64,000 nucleotides of DNA from CAVXNB01 sp963763085. GTDB lineage: Bacteria > Actinomycetota > Acidimicrobiia > Acidimicrobiales > Bog-793. The stretch's first letter is position 1. Each line of letters opens with the position of its first letter. Positions 51,356 through 59,610 of the stretch are shown here, in pieces. The notes beneath the pieces were generated by a model. The model did not search any database, was not told the origin of the DNA, and was given only the letters and a program-made list of their open reading frames with translations. The stretch covers positions 124,001-188,000 of the forward strand of contig CAVXNB010000003.1 in the NCBI GenBank assembly GCA_963763085.1, given 5' to 3'. Position numbers and translations under genes: made by a program.

Positions 51356-52282
51356 GTGTCGCGGCGCGGATGGCTGCTCTTCAGCGCGCTCAGCGTCATC
51401 TGGGGCGTTCCCTATCTGCTGATACGGGTTGCGGTTCGCGAGGTGGCGCCGGGGACGCTCGTCTTCTTCCGCACGGCGCCCGTCGCCCTGATCCTGCTCC
51501 CGGTCGTCGCCTACCGGAAGGAGCTACCCGATCTCCTTCGCCGCTGGCGGCCGCTGCTCTTGTACACGATCATCGAGATCGGAGTGCCTTGGCTCATGAT
51601 CTCCACTGCCGAGGTGCGGCTCTCGAGCTCACTGACCGGGCTGCTGATCGCGGCGGTGCCGCTGATCGGAGCGCTCATCGCAAGGCTCAGCGGAGACGAG
51701 GACCGTTTCGGTCGCACACAGATGATCGGACTCGCGATCGGCCTCATCGGCGTGGCGCTCCTCGTCGGCATTGACGTCCGGGGCGCCACCGCCTTGCCGA
51801 TCGCCGGCGTGTTCGTCGCCGCCTTCGGCTACGCCGTCGGGCCGAGGATCTTCAACCGCTACCTGTCCGATCTGCCAAACCTCGGTGTCGTGGCGGCCTC
51901 GCTCGCGATCGCGGCGATCGCCTATGCGCCCTACGGGCTCTCCAACCTTCCGGCGCATCTTTCGGGCGAGGTCGTGGCGTCGCTGATCACCCTCGCGTTG
52001 GTCCCGACGTTGCTCGGCTTCCTCGTGCTCTTCGCCCTCATCCAAGAGATCGGGCCTGTCCGCGCGACCGTCGTCACCTACGTCAATCCGGCCGTCGCCC
52101 TCATCCTCGGCGTCGTCCTGCTCGGGGAACCGTTCACCCTCGGCCTCGCTCTGGGCTTCCCTCTCGTCATCGCCGGCTCCGTGCTCGCGACCCGCCGGCG
52201 AGGTGCGACCACGGCCAAATCGGCTCCCGCCACGACCGCTCTCCGCGCCCTGGGACCAGATGTAACGCCGGAGGGGCAATAA
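51356..52282 (+). CDS. EamA (DMT superfamily) transporter
   Basis: 308 residues, GTG start. Ten membrane helices in two EamA repeats: WLLFSALSVIWGVPYLLIRVAVREVAPGTLVFFRTAPVAL and GVFVAAFGYAVGPRIFNRYLSD with LALVPTLLGFLVLFALIQEIGPVRATVVTYVNPAVALILGVVLLGEPFT. The last motif is the typical second-repeat end. Probably exports amino acids or small metabolites; no substrate clue in context. Confidence 0.9.
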   Translation: MSRRGWLLFSALSVIWGVPYLLIRVAVREVAPGTLVFFRTAPVALILLPVVAYRKELPDLLRRWRPLLLYTIIEIGVPWLMISTAEVRLSSSLTGLLIAAVPLIGALIARLSGDEDRFGRTQMIGLAIGLIGVALLVGIDVRGATALPIAGVFVAAFGYAVGPRIFNRYLSDLPNLGVVAASLAIAAIAYAPYGLSNLPAHLSGEVVASLITLALVPTLLGFLVLFALIQEIGPVRATVVTYVNPAVALILGVVLLGEPFTLGLALGFPLVIAGSVLATRRRGATTAKSAPATTALRALGPDVTPEGQ

Positions 52283-52330
52283 TGGACAGTAGTCCGTGGC
52301 CCCAAACGCGGACGGCAAATAGGAGTCGGG

Positions 52331-53056
52331 ATGGCCAGCGGTCCTCAGCGGAAGACGTCCGGCAAGCCCGGTCCGAAAGAGCAGCCGCCGGTTCACATGG
52401 GCCGGCGTACCGTGCTCGGGATCCTCGGGCTCACCGGAGTCGGCATCGCCCTCGGAACCTCGATCGACCGCAGGTTCGGGGGTGTCATCAGCGACATCAG
52501 CTCGACGATCGGGGTGCCGCTGCCCGGTGCGGACCAGTTTCGCTTCTACACGGTCACAGGTGAGTACCCGGTCATCCCCCCCGACACCTATGAGCTGACC
52601 GTCGGCGGCATGGTCCGCCACCCGCTCAAGCTGAACATCGCCGACCTCCGCTCGATGAAGCGGACCAAGCTCGTCCATCGCTTCCAGTGCGTCACGGGCT
52701 GGTACGTCCCCGACGTTCATTGGGAGGGCGTGCGCCTGTCGGAGGTGCTCGAGCGCGCCGGCGTGGATGCGAGGGCAACGGCGCTCAGGTTCTTCTCGGC
52801 CGACGGCGTCTACACCGAGAGCCTCACGCTCGCCCAGGCGCGTCTTCCGAACATCCTCGTCGCGGACAAGATGCTCGGCGCCAACGTCACGTCCAACCAC
52901 GGCGGACCGGTCCGGCTCTACGTGGCGCCTATGTACGGCTACAAGTCGATCAAGTGGATGAACCGGATCGAGGTGACCAACGAGGTCGTTCCGGGCTTCT
53001 GGGAGGACAACGGCTACCCGACGGACGCCTGGATCGGCGGCGTACAGGAGTCATGA
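52331..53056 (+). CDS. YedY/sulfite-oxidase-fold molybdopterin oxidoreductase
   Basis: 241 residues with a Tat signal (HMGRRTVLGILGLTGVGIAL). Molybdopterin-site motif HRFQCVTGWYVPDVHWEGV provides the Mo-ligand Cys, and NHGGPVRLYVAPMYGYKSIKWMNRIEV is the conserved C-terminal part of the oxidoreductase domain. No haem or dimerisation domain. The ATGA overlap with the cytochrome b gene that follows fits a YedYZ-like pair: periplasmic catalytic subunit and membrane haem subunit. In MsrPQ systems this repairs oxidised methionine; the actual substrate here is unknown. Confidence 0.88.
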   Translation: MASGPQRKTSGKPGPKEQPPVHMGRRTVLGILGLTGVGIALGTSIDRRFGGVISDISSTIGVPLPGADQFRFYTVTGEYPVIPPDTYELTVGGMVRHPLKLNIADLRSMKRTKLVHRFQCVTGWYVPDVHWEGVRLSEVLERAGVDARATALRFFSADGVYTESLTLAQARLPNILVADKMLGANVTSNHGGPVRLYVAPMYGYKSIKWMNRIEVTNEVVPGFWEDNGYPTDAWIGGVQES

Positions 53057-53811
53057 GGACAGCCAGCGGAACCTCCTCGCGACGGCCGCCTGCAGCGGCC
53101 GCGGCGCCGTCGGTTGGGGCGCTCTCGCGCTTCGACCTCGTCGAACGGCTGGTCCACTGGAGCACAGCCGTGCTGTTGATCACGCTGATGGTGACCGGAG
53201 CGATCCTCTATTTTCCGATCTTGGCGCTTCGGGTCGGGCACCGAGGTCTCCTGGAGAACATTCACGTCATCACCGGCCTTTGCCTGCTCGGACCGCTCGT
53301 GCTCGGGATCCTCGGCCCCTGGCGCGAACGGCTCCTCACCGACCTGCGCCGCATCGACCGCTGGAAGCGTGCCGACTTCGAGTTCTTCCGGAGCCGGAGG
53401 CGCCAGCGTGGCTTCCCCCGTGACAAGTTCAACGGTGGGCAGAAGCTCCTGGGTGCGTTTCTCGGCGCGGCAATGGTTGCCACGCTCGTGACCGGCGTCA
53501 TCATGCGCTATGCGCCGTCGTCGTGGATCCGCTGGGCCACGGGCGCCACGCTCGTCCACGATGCCCTCTTCTTCGGCATCCTCGCTGCGGTGCTCGCCCA
53601 CATCGTCTTCGCGCTGTCGCGGCCGGACCAGCTCATCTCGATGTTCAACGGTCGCATCCCGCGCTCGTGGGCGAGACAGCATGCGGAAAGCTGGCTAGCG
53701 GAGGTCGAGGCCTCGGAGGCCGTCCCCGCAACGGTCATCGCCCGGGAGCTTGCCGCTCAGCAGGCCGCCGAGGCCACCACACCGAAGGCGAAGCCGCTCC
53801 CGGGGCCCTGA
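53053..53811 (+). CDS. Cytochrome b561-like membrane subunit, partner of the molybdoenzyme
   Basis: 252 residues, ATG overlapping the molybdoenzyme stop. Four or five membrane helices with paired histidines: LVERLVHWSTAVLLITLMVTGAILYF, ENIHVITGLCLLGPLVLGILG, and VHDALFFGILAAVLAHIVFALSRP. The pattern resembles formate-dehydrogenase-gamma/b561-type subunits more than YedZ. A charged loop (DRWKRADFEFFRSRRRQRGFPRDKFNGGQK) lies between helices 2 and 3 on the cytoplasmic side. Should transfer quinol electrons to the Tat-exported enzyme. Confidence 0.85.
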   Translation: MRTASGTSSRRPPAAAAAPSVGALSRFDLVERLVHWSTAVLLITLMVTGAILYFPILALRVGHRGLLENIHVITGLCLLGPLVLGILGPWRERLLTDLRRIDRWKRADFEFFRSRRRQRGFPRDKFNGGQKLLGAFLGAAMVATLVTGVIMRYAPSSWIRWATGATLVHDALFFGILAAVLAHIVFALSRPDQLISMFNGRIPRSWARQHAESWLAEVEASEAVPATVIARELAAQQAAEATTPKAKPLPGP

Positions 53812-53812
53812 G

Positions 53813-54592
53813 TCAGCTTCGGCCGTAGTGCTTGCCCTTCTTGAGCGAAGCGCGGGCGAGGTCGGCGATCAGTTTGAGCGCGCGGTTGTCGTCGGATCTC
53901 TCAGGCTCGAGCAGGCGGGTGATCCCAAGGGCTTGGAGCAGCTCGAAGAGGAGCGCCAAGGTGGCGGACCACCCGGGTAGCGCCACCAGCTCAGGAAACA
54001 ACCCGTTACACACCTCACCAATCCCGCCCTCCCACGTCCTCCTCGCCTTGGAAAGTCCCTTGCGCAGCGCGGCGTCGGTACGCGCCCCGAGGCGCAGCTC
54101 GTTCACTGCCGTCATCTCCGGGCGGAGCGCGAGCTTCCAGAGTGCGGAAACCAGCATCTCGACGCGTTCTGCCTCGAGCGATCCGTCTCCGGTCTTCTCC
54201 GCCTTGTGCGACTTCTGCGGCTTCGATGCGGGCCGGGGCTGCCCGTCACCCAGCGGCCTCGCCGCGCCCGATGCACTCAGTTCCGCCCTGAAACGGGTCA
54301 GCTGCTCGCTGTAGCAGTACTCAGCCGTCGCGACGAGGAAAGCGCTCTTCGTGGCGAAGTGCCGGAAGAGGGCGCCATGGGACAGTCCCGCCCGATTGCA
54401 GACGACGGCCGCCGAGGTGCCCGCGAAACCCTCCTCGACCAGGGTTGCCACGGCCGCGTTGAGCAAGGCCTGCTTCGTCGTGTCGGTTCGTTCCTGCTGG
54501 GTGCGCCGAAGTCGGGACGGCGGGGCCGCCGGCGAACCGTCTGCGGTCATGTCACTGGCGTGTTGAGGCGGTGCTGCAAGGTCGTCCTTCAT
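53813..54592 (-). CDS. TetR-family transcriptional regulator
   Basis: 259 residues. Helix-turn-helix at about 38-85: TKQALLNAAVATLVEEGFAGTSAAVVCNRAGLSHGALFRHFATKSAFLVATAEY. The ligand domain is interrupted by a charged low-complexity segment (RPLGDGQPRPASKPQKSHKAEKTGDGS). Convergent with the cytochrome b gene (one base apart) and divergent from the molybdenum-hydroxylase cluster. The dyad at 54673-54730 lies in the shared promoter region, so it is the likely regulator of 54923-59585. Confidence 0.88.
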   Translation of the reverse strand: MKDDLAAPPQHASDMTADGSPAAPPSRLRRTQQERTDTTKQALLNAAVATLVEEGFAGTSAAVVCNRAGLSHGALFRHFATKSAFLVATAEYCYSEQLTRFRAELSASGAARPLGDGQPRPASKPQKSHKAEKTGDGSLEAERVEMLVSALWKLALRPEMTAVNELRLGARTDAALRKGLSKARRTWEGGIGEVCNGLFPELVALPGWSATLALLFELLQALGITRLLEPERSDDNRALKLIADLARASLKKGKHYGRS

Positions 54593-54672
54593 CCTGGGAC
54601 AATCTAGAGGCCCTGCAAGGCTTGCTCAAAAGGCGGCCCGGGCCGGCGCCCCGGGACATACAAATTTCTCGC

Positions 54673-54730
54673 CAAACTTGCTTCCGTTAATGATTGCGAC
54701 CAGTCGCAATCTCGATTGGAGGCAAGTTTG
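54673..54730. promoter_or_regulatory. Nested dyad: candidate TetR operator
   Basis: Inner perfect palindrome GATTGCGAC-CA-GTCGCAATC (54692-54711). Outer arms CAAACTTGCTTCC (54673-54685) and GGAGGCAAGTTTG (54718-54730) match 12 of 13. The whole 58 bp is centred on the same point in the 330-base gap between the TetR gene and the molybdenum-hydroxylase operon. The remainder of the gap (54731-54922) holds the 23-bp repeat and no gene. Confidence 0.65.
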
Positions 54731-54754
54731 AAAAAGAAAAGAAGTACCCCGCCT

Positions 54755-54800
54755 TCAGGAGGCGGCATCCACCGACCTCAGGAGGCGACATCCACCGACC
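54755..54800. repeat. Two-copy 23-bp tandem repeat
   Basis: Units at 54755-54777 and 54778-54800 differ at one base, and a partial third start (TCAG) follows. Core of each: TCAGGAGGCGGCATCCACCG. It lies between the dyad and the operon start. It might be leader sequence or simply slippage. Confidence 0.7.
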
Positions 54801-54922
54801 TCAGAACGGCGCCGATCAGCGACGGCAAGGACCGAGTCGCAGGCTCCGTCGTACAATGCCTCGATGCCACCGCGCCGCGGGATTCCACGGGTGCTCACTG
54901 ACGTGGCCGTGGCGGTCTGACC

Positions 54923-55810
54923 TTGTCGGTGCTCCTCGCGGCGTCGCTCGAGGAGGTCTTCGAGGGATTCGAGCGTTTCCCCGACGCCCAGATGCTGGCC
55001 GGGGGGACGGACTTCATGGTGGAGGTCAGTTTCGCCCACCGCCGGCCGCCGGCGGTGGTGTGCCTGAGGAACGTTGCCGAGTTGAAGGGGTGGAGGATCG
55101 AAGGTGCCGAGGTCGTCCTCGGAGCCGGGGTCACCTACGCCGAGTTGATGCGTCCGCCGCTGAGCGATCTCCTGCCGTGCCTGGCGCAGGCTTCGCGCAC
55201 CGTCGGCTCTCCGCAGATCCGCAACGCCGGCACGCTCGGCGGGAACATCGGCACGGCTTCGCCGGCGGGCGACACGCTCCCGGTGCTCGCCGCGCTCGAC
55301 GCCACGATGGTGCTCGCCAGCAGGCAGGGCCGGCGTACGGTCGCGCTCGACGAGCTCATCGTCGGCCCCAAGCGCACCACGCTCTCTGCCGGCGAGGTCG
55401 TCGTCGAGATCCGTCTCCCGGCTGCTCTCGGCTCGCAGGAGTTCTTGAAGGTCGGCACGCGCAACGCCATGGTCATCGCCGTCGCCAATGTCGCGCTCGT
55501 CGTCGACTGGGACGGGAGATCGGTCCGTTGCGCGCTCGGGTCGGTCGGGCCCGTTGCAATTCGTGCGAGCGAGGCGGAGGAGCTCCTCGCCTCGCGCATC
55601 GACTGGTCGGCGCGAACCCTCGCCGGCGAACCGACCGCCATCGCGGAGTTCAGTGCTCTGGTGCGTTCGGCCGCGCGACCGATCGACGATCATCGCTCCA
55701 CCGCGGCCTACCGCCGGCACGCAGCCGGAGTCTGCGCGCAGCGAGCGGTCGAGCGCGTGTTCGCGCGTCAGCTCGAAGGCGTCACGGGGAACACGTCGTG
55801 GGCGAGCTGA
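54923..55810 (+). CDS. Molybdenum hydroxylase FAD-binding (medium) subunit
   Basis: 295 residues from the TTG at 54923; a GTG at 54929 is also possible. FAD motifs AGGTDFMVEV (about residues 26-35) and TLGGNIGTASPAGDTLPVLAAL (about 103-124), then CO-dehydrogenase-flavoprotein C-terminal domain with FLKVGTRNAMVIAVANVALVVD. Typical CoxM/XdhB length. Overlaps the 2Fe-2S subunit gene by 13 bases. First gene of a four-gene operon. Confidence 0.88.
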   Translation: MSVLLAASLEEVFEGFERFPDAQMLAGGTDFMVEVSFAHRRPPAVVCLRNVAELKGWRIEGAEVVLGAGVTYAELMRPPLSDLLPCLAQASRTVGSPQIRNAGTLGGNIGTASPAGDTLPVLAALDATMVLASRQGRRTVALDELIVGPKRTTLSAGEVVVEIRLPAALGSQEFLKVGTRNAMVIAVANVALVVDWDGRSVRCALGSVGPVAIRASEAEELLASRIDWSARTLAGEPTAIAEFSALVRSAARPIDDHRSTAAYRRHAAGVCAQRAVERVFARQLEGVTGNTSWAS

Positions 55811-56280
55811 TCAATTACCGGCTCCGGGTCAACGGCGCGCAGCACGAGGTCACCGAAGCCTGGCTCGGCGAGAATCTCCTCTACGTGCTCCGTGAGCGAC
55901 TCGGCCTTCCCGGGTCGAAGAACGCCTGCGAGCAGGGCGAGTGCGGATCATGTTCGATCCTGATGGACGGCACGCTCGTCTGCGCCTGCATGGTGCTCGC
56001 GGCAAGCGCTGTCGGCGCCGACATCGTGACGGTCGAAGGCCTGTCGCCCGGCGGGCGTGAGCTCTCGGACATCCAGGCAGCGTTCCTGGCCGAAGGCGCG
56101 GTCCAGTGCGGATTCTGCACGCCGGGCCTGGTGGTGAGCGTGCACGACTTGCTCGAGCACAATCCGGACCCGACCGAGCTCGAAGTTCGCGAGGCGATCT
56201 CGGGCAACCTTTGCCGGTGCACGGGCTACGGCCGGATCCTGGCGGCGGTCCGAGCCGCCCAGGAGGCGCGTCAAGGGTGA
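55798..56280 (+). CDS. Molybdenum hydroxylase 2Fe-2S (small) subunit
   Basis: 160 residues from the GTG at 55798, with both clusters visible: plant-type CEQGECGSCSILMDGTLVCAC (about 44-64), and the second CGFCTPGLVVSV with CRCTGYGRIL. Standard length. Coupled to the large subunit (GTGA at 56277). Electrons run Mo centre, 2Fe-2S clusters, FAD. Confidence 0.92.
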   Translation: MGELINYRLRVNGAQHEVTEAWLGENLLYVLRERLGLPGSKNACEQGECGSCSILMDGTLVCACMVLAASAVGADIVTVEGLSPGGRELSDIQAAFLAEGAVQCGFCTPGLVVSVHDLLEHNPDPTELEVREAISGNLCRCTGYGRILAAVRAAQEARQG

Positions 56281-58584
56281 GCACGATCCTCGGGGTACGC
56301 CGCGGCCGGCTCGGCGAGAGTGCGGCGCGACCGGACGGCGTCCCGAAGGTCCTCGGGCAGTTCGCGTTCTCCTCCGATCTGTTCTCGGAAGGCATGTTGT
56401 GGGGCCACCTCGTGCGCTCGCCTCATCCCGCCGCCGCGATCCGCGGCATCGACATTTCTGAGGCGTTGCAGATCCCCGGCGTCCGTGCGGTGATCACCTC
56501 CGAGGACGTCCCCGGTCTGAAGACGTACGGACTCGACGACCCTGACCAACCGGTCTTCGCCTGGGACGTGGTCCGTTACATGGGTGAGCCCGTCGCCGGC
56601 GTGGCCGCCGACCACCCCGAGACCGCTCGGCGCGCCGCCGCCGCCATCGTCGTCGACTACGACCCGACGGAGCCTGTCGTCGACGCGGTGACCGCGGCCG
56701 AGGCCGCCCCGATCCATCCTCACGGCAACGTCCTCCACCGCCAGCGGATCCGCCGGGGCGATTCCGGCGCAACAGGAGCAGTCGTCGTCGAGGGCCGCTA
56801 CGAGACCGGCATGCAGGATCAGGCCTTCATGGGCCCGGAGTCGGGGTTGGCGGTCCCGGCGGATGACGGCGGGATCGACCTGTACATCGCCACCCAGTGG
56901 CTGCACATCGACCAGACCCAGGTCGCGGCATGCCTCGCACTGCCACCCGAAAAGGTGAGGCTGCACCTCGCCGGCGTGGGGGGTGCCTTCGGGGCCCGTG
57001 AAGACCTCAGCATGCAAGTGCAGATCTGTCTCCTGGCGCTGCGCACCGGGCGCCCTGTGAAGATGGTCTATTCGCGCGAAGAATCCTTCTTCGGGCACGT
57101 CCACCGGCATCCCTCGGTCATGTGGTACCGCCACCACGCCGAGGCCGACGGCCGCCTCGTGAAGGTCGAGGCACGCATCATCCTCGACGGGGGCGCCTAC
57201 TTGTCGTCCTCGATGGCGGTCGTCGGCAACGCAGCTGCGTTTGCGGGCGGTCCCTACCGGGTCCCGAACGCGGTCGTCGACGCTATGGCAGTCCGTACCA
57301 ACAACCCCCCGTGCGGGGCCATGAGGGGCTTCGGCGCGGTGCAGGCGTGTTTCGGTTACGAGGCCCAGATGGACAAGCTGGCGGCTGCGCTCCGGCTCGA
57401 TCCGGTGGAGCTACGGCTCCTCAATGCGATCAAGACCGGTGACTCGCTCATAACCGGGCAGGTGCTGCGGGGGGCGGCGCCCGTCGCCGAAGTCATCCGT
57501 ACGTGTGCCGACGCTCCGCTGCCTCCGGGCGAGCCGGCGACCTCGGCGGAGCTGGCACTCCCGGGCGGCGCCGGCCGCACGGCAGACCGCCACCGTGTGC
57601 GGCGTGGTGTCGGGTTTGCGGTGGGGATCAAGAACCTCATGTACTCGGCCGGCTTCGACGACTCTTCGATGGCACGATGCCGGCTCGAGGACGGCGTCGC
57701 CACTATCACCTGCGCCGCCGTCGAGGTCGGACAAGGCTTCGTCACACTCGCACAGCAGATCACGAGGGACGTTCTCGGCGTCGACGACGTAGTGCTGGCG
57801 CCGGCGGCCACGACGGGCATCGGGTCCGCCGGCTCGACATCGGCCAGTCGCCAGACGTGGATGTCCGGCGGGGCCGTCGAGGCGGCCTGCCGTGGCGGTC
57901 CGCGGGCGGCTGCTCGCCTCCGTCGCGGCGAGGCTCGCGGTCCCGGTCGAAGTCCTCGAGCTCAGAGACGGGCGGGTCGTCTCGCTCGACCGCGAGGTCG
58001 ACGTCGCCATCGCCGACGCCGCGCCTGGCCAGGTGCTCGAGGAGACCGTCCTGTTCCGACACCCCCCGACGCAACCGCTCGACGCCGACGGCCAGGGCAA
58101 CGCCCACGTCTCGTTCGCCTTCGCCGCCCACCGGGCGGTCGTCGACGTCGACGTCGAGCTCGGCCTCGTGCGCGTCGTGGAGATCACCACGTCCCAGGAC
58201 GTCGGCAGGGTTCTCAATCCCGTCCAGGTTCTCGGGCAGGTGGAAGGCGGCATCGCCCAGGGGGTCGGGCTGGCGGTGATGGAGGAGATCGTGCTCGACA
58301 AGGGACGGGTGCGTAATCCCTCGTTCACCGACTACATCATCCCGACCGCGCTCGACATGCCGTCCGTGCACGTCGCGGCGCTGATCGAGGAGCCGGAGCC
58401 GGGAGCACCGATGGGGGCCAAGGGCGTCGGCGAACCGCCGACGATCTCGTCGACCGCGGCCGTCGTGGCCGCGATCCGGGCCGCCACCGGCCTCGAGCTG
58501 CCGCGGGCCCCGGTCCGGCCCGAGGACATCGCCCTCGCCGCCCTGCAAACGGCCCTTCCCAACCATTCGGAGGCTCAGCCATGA
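56277..58584 (+). CDS. Molybdenum hydroxylase large subunit (xanthine-dehydrogenase-like), frameshifted
   Basis: About 768 residues. Starts VSTILGVRRGRLGESAARPDGVPKVLGQFAF. Mo-pterin region motifs: GVGGAFGAREDLSMQ, VRTNNPPCGAMRGFGAVQACFGYE, and GVGEPPTISSTAAVVAAIRAATG at the C-terminus. The frame breaks after SGGAVEAACR: removing one base near 57892 joins it to AVRGRLLASVAARLAVPVEVLEL. The active-site loop PCGAMRGFG is neither the AYXCSFR of form I nor AYRGAGR of form II carbon monoxide dehydrogenase, so this is not a CO dehydrogenase. Substrate is probably an N-heterocycle or aldehyde. Confidence 0.88.
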
Positions 58585-59585
58585 CTACGCCTGTCGCCGT
58601 CTACCTGCAGGACGCGCACGGAATCCGGGAGGGCATGGAGATCGCCCGCTACGCGGAGGCCAAGGGATTCCAGGCAATCTGGCAGGCCGAGAGCCGCCTG
58701 GTGCGGGAGGCGACGGTGCCGATGGCTGCGTTTCTCGCCGTCACCGATCGGATCAAGGTGGGTTCGGGCGTGGTGAACAACTGGACCCGGAACCCGGCCC
58801 TGCTGGCGTCCACGTTCTCGACCCTGGACGACCTGGCGCCCGGTCGCGTCATCCTCGGGATCGGTGCCTGGTGGGAGCCGCTCGCCGGCAAGGTAGGCGT
58901 GCACCGGGTCAAACCCCTGCTCGCGATGCGGGAGACCGTCGAAGCGGTCCGGGCACTGCTCGCCGACGAGCGCGTCACTTACGCCGGCGAGTTCGTCCAT
59001 CTCGACGGCGTCGAGCTGGACTACGTCCACCAGCCGCGGGGCCCGAAGGACGTCCCGATCTACATCGGCGCCACCGGCATGCAGATGATGGAGCTGGCGG
59101 GAGAGATCGCGGATGGCGTGGTGCTGAATTACTTGGTTTCTCCGGTCTACAACGACAGGGCGATGGAGCATCTCGAGCGGGGAGCTCGGCGGGCCGGGCG
59201 CTCGGCCGCCGACGTCGACCGCCCGCAACTCGTCGTGTGCTCTCTCGACGAGGACCGCGGCGCGGCGCTCGACGCCGCCCGCCTGCTCGTCACTCAGTAC
59301 CTCGGCCAGCAACCCCACATCATGAAGGCGTCCGGCGTCCCCGAGTCGCTACTGGAGGAGATCGGCAAGGTCCTGACCTGGCCGGCGACGGCCGAGGAGG
59401 TGGAGGCGGCCTCGAGGCTCGTCCCCGACGAGGTCGTGCAGATGATCACCGCGTCGGGGACGGCCGAGGAGTGCAAGGCGAAGGTGGCCGAGTACGTGCG
59501 CGGCGGCTGCACCTGCCCGGTGCTCTACCCGCTCGGCTCGGACGTACATGCCATGATCGACGCCTTCGCGGACTGGACGGCGTAG
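58581..59585 (+). CDS. LLM-class (F420/FMN) flavin-dependent oxidoreductase
   Basis: 334 residues, ATGA overlap with the large subunit. Luciferase-like TIM barrel: AVYLQDAHGIREGMEIARYAEAKGFQAIWQAES, then VGSGVVNNWTRNPALLASTFSTLDDLAPGRVILGIGAWWEPLAGKVGV, PIYIGATGMQMMELAGEIADGVVLNYLVSP. Nearest to the methylene-H4MPT-reductase-like F420 group. Translationally coupled to the molybdenum hydroxylase, so it probably acts on its product or cofactor pool. Confidence 0.9.
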   Translation: MTTPVAVYLQDAHGIREGMEIARYAEAKGFQAIWQAESRLVREATVPMAAFLAVTDRIKVGSGVVNNWTRNPALLASTFSTLDDLAPGRVILGIGAWWEPLAGKVGVHRVKPLLAMRETVEAVRALLADERVTYAGEFVHLDGVELDYVHQPRGPKDVPIYIGATGMQMMELAGEIADGVVLNYLVSPVYNDRAMEHLERGARRAGRSAADVDRPQLVVCSLDEDRGAALDAARLLVTQYLGQQPHIMKASGVPESLLEEIGKVLTWPATAEEVEAASRLVPDEVVQMITASGTAEECKAKVAEYVRGGCTCPVLYPLGSDVHAMIDAFADWTA

Positions 59586-59586
59586 T

Positions 59587-59600
59587 CGCCCCTGCGGGCG
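59587..59600. terminator. Short hairpin between convergent operons
   Basis: CGCCC-CTGC-GGGCG in the 25-base gap between the LLM gene and the amidohydrolase. Weak; inferred from position. Confidence 0.35.
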
Positions 59601-59610
59601 CCGGCCCAGC

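Noticed and set aside
54755..54800. CRISPR-like repeat
   Set aside because: Only two adjacent 23-bp units with no spacers; a plain tandem repeat.
56277..58584. Carbon monoxide dehydrogenase large subunit
   Set aside because: The active-site loop PCGAMRGFG lacks the form I AYXCSFR and form II AYRGAGR signatures; an ordinary molybdenum hydroxylase is more likely.
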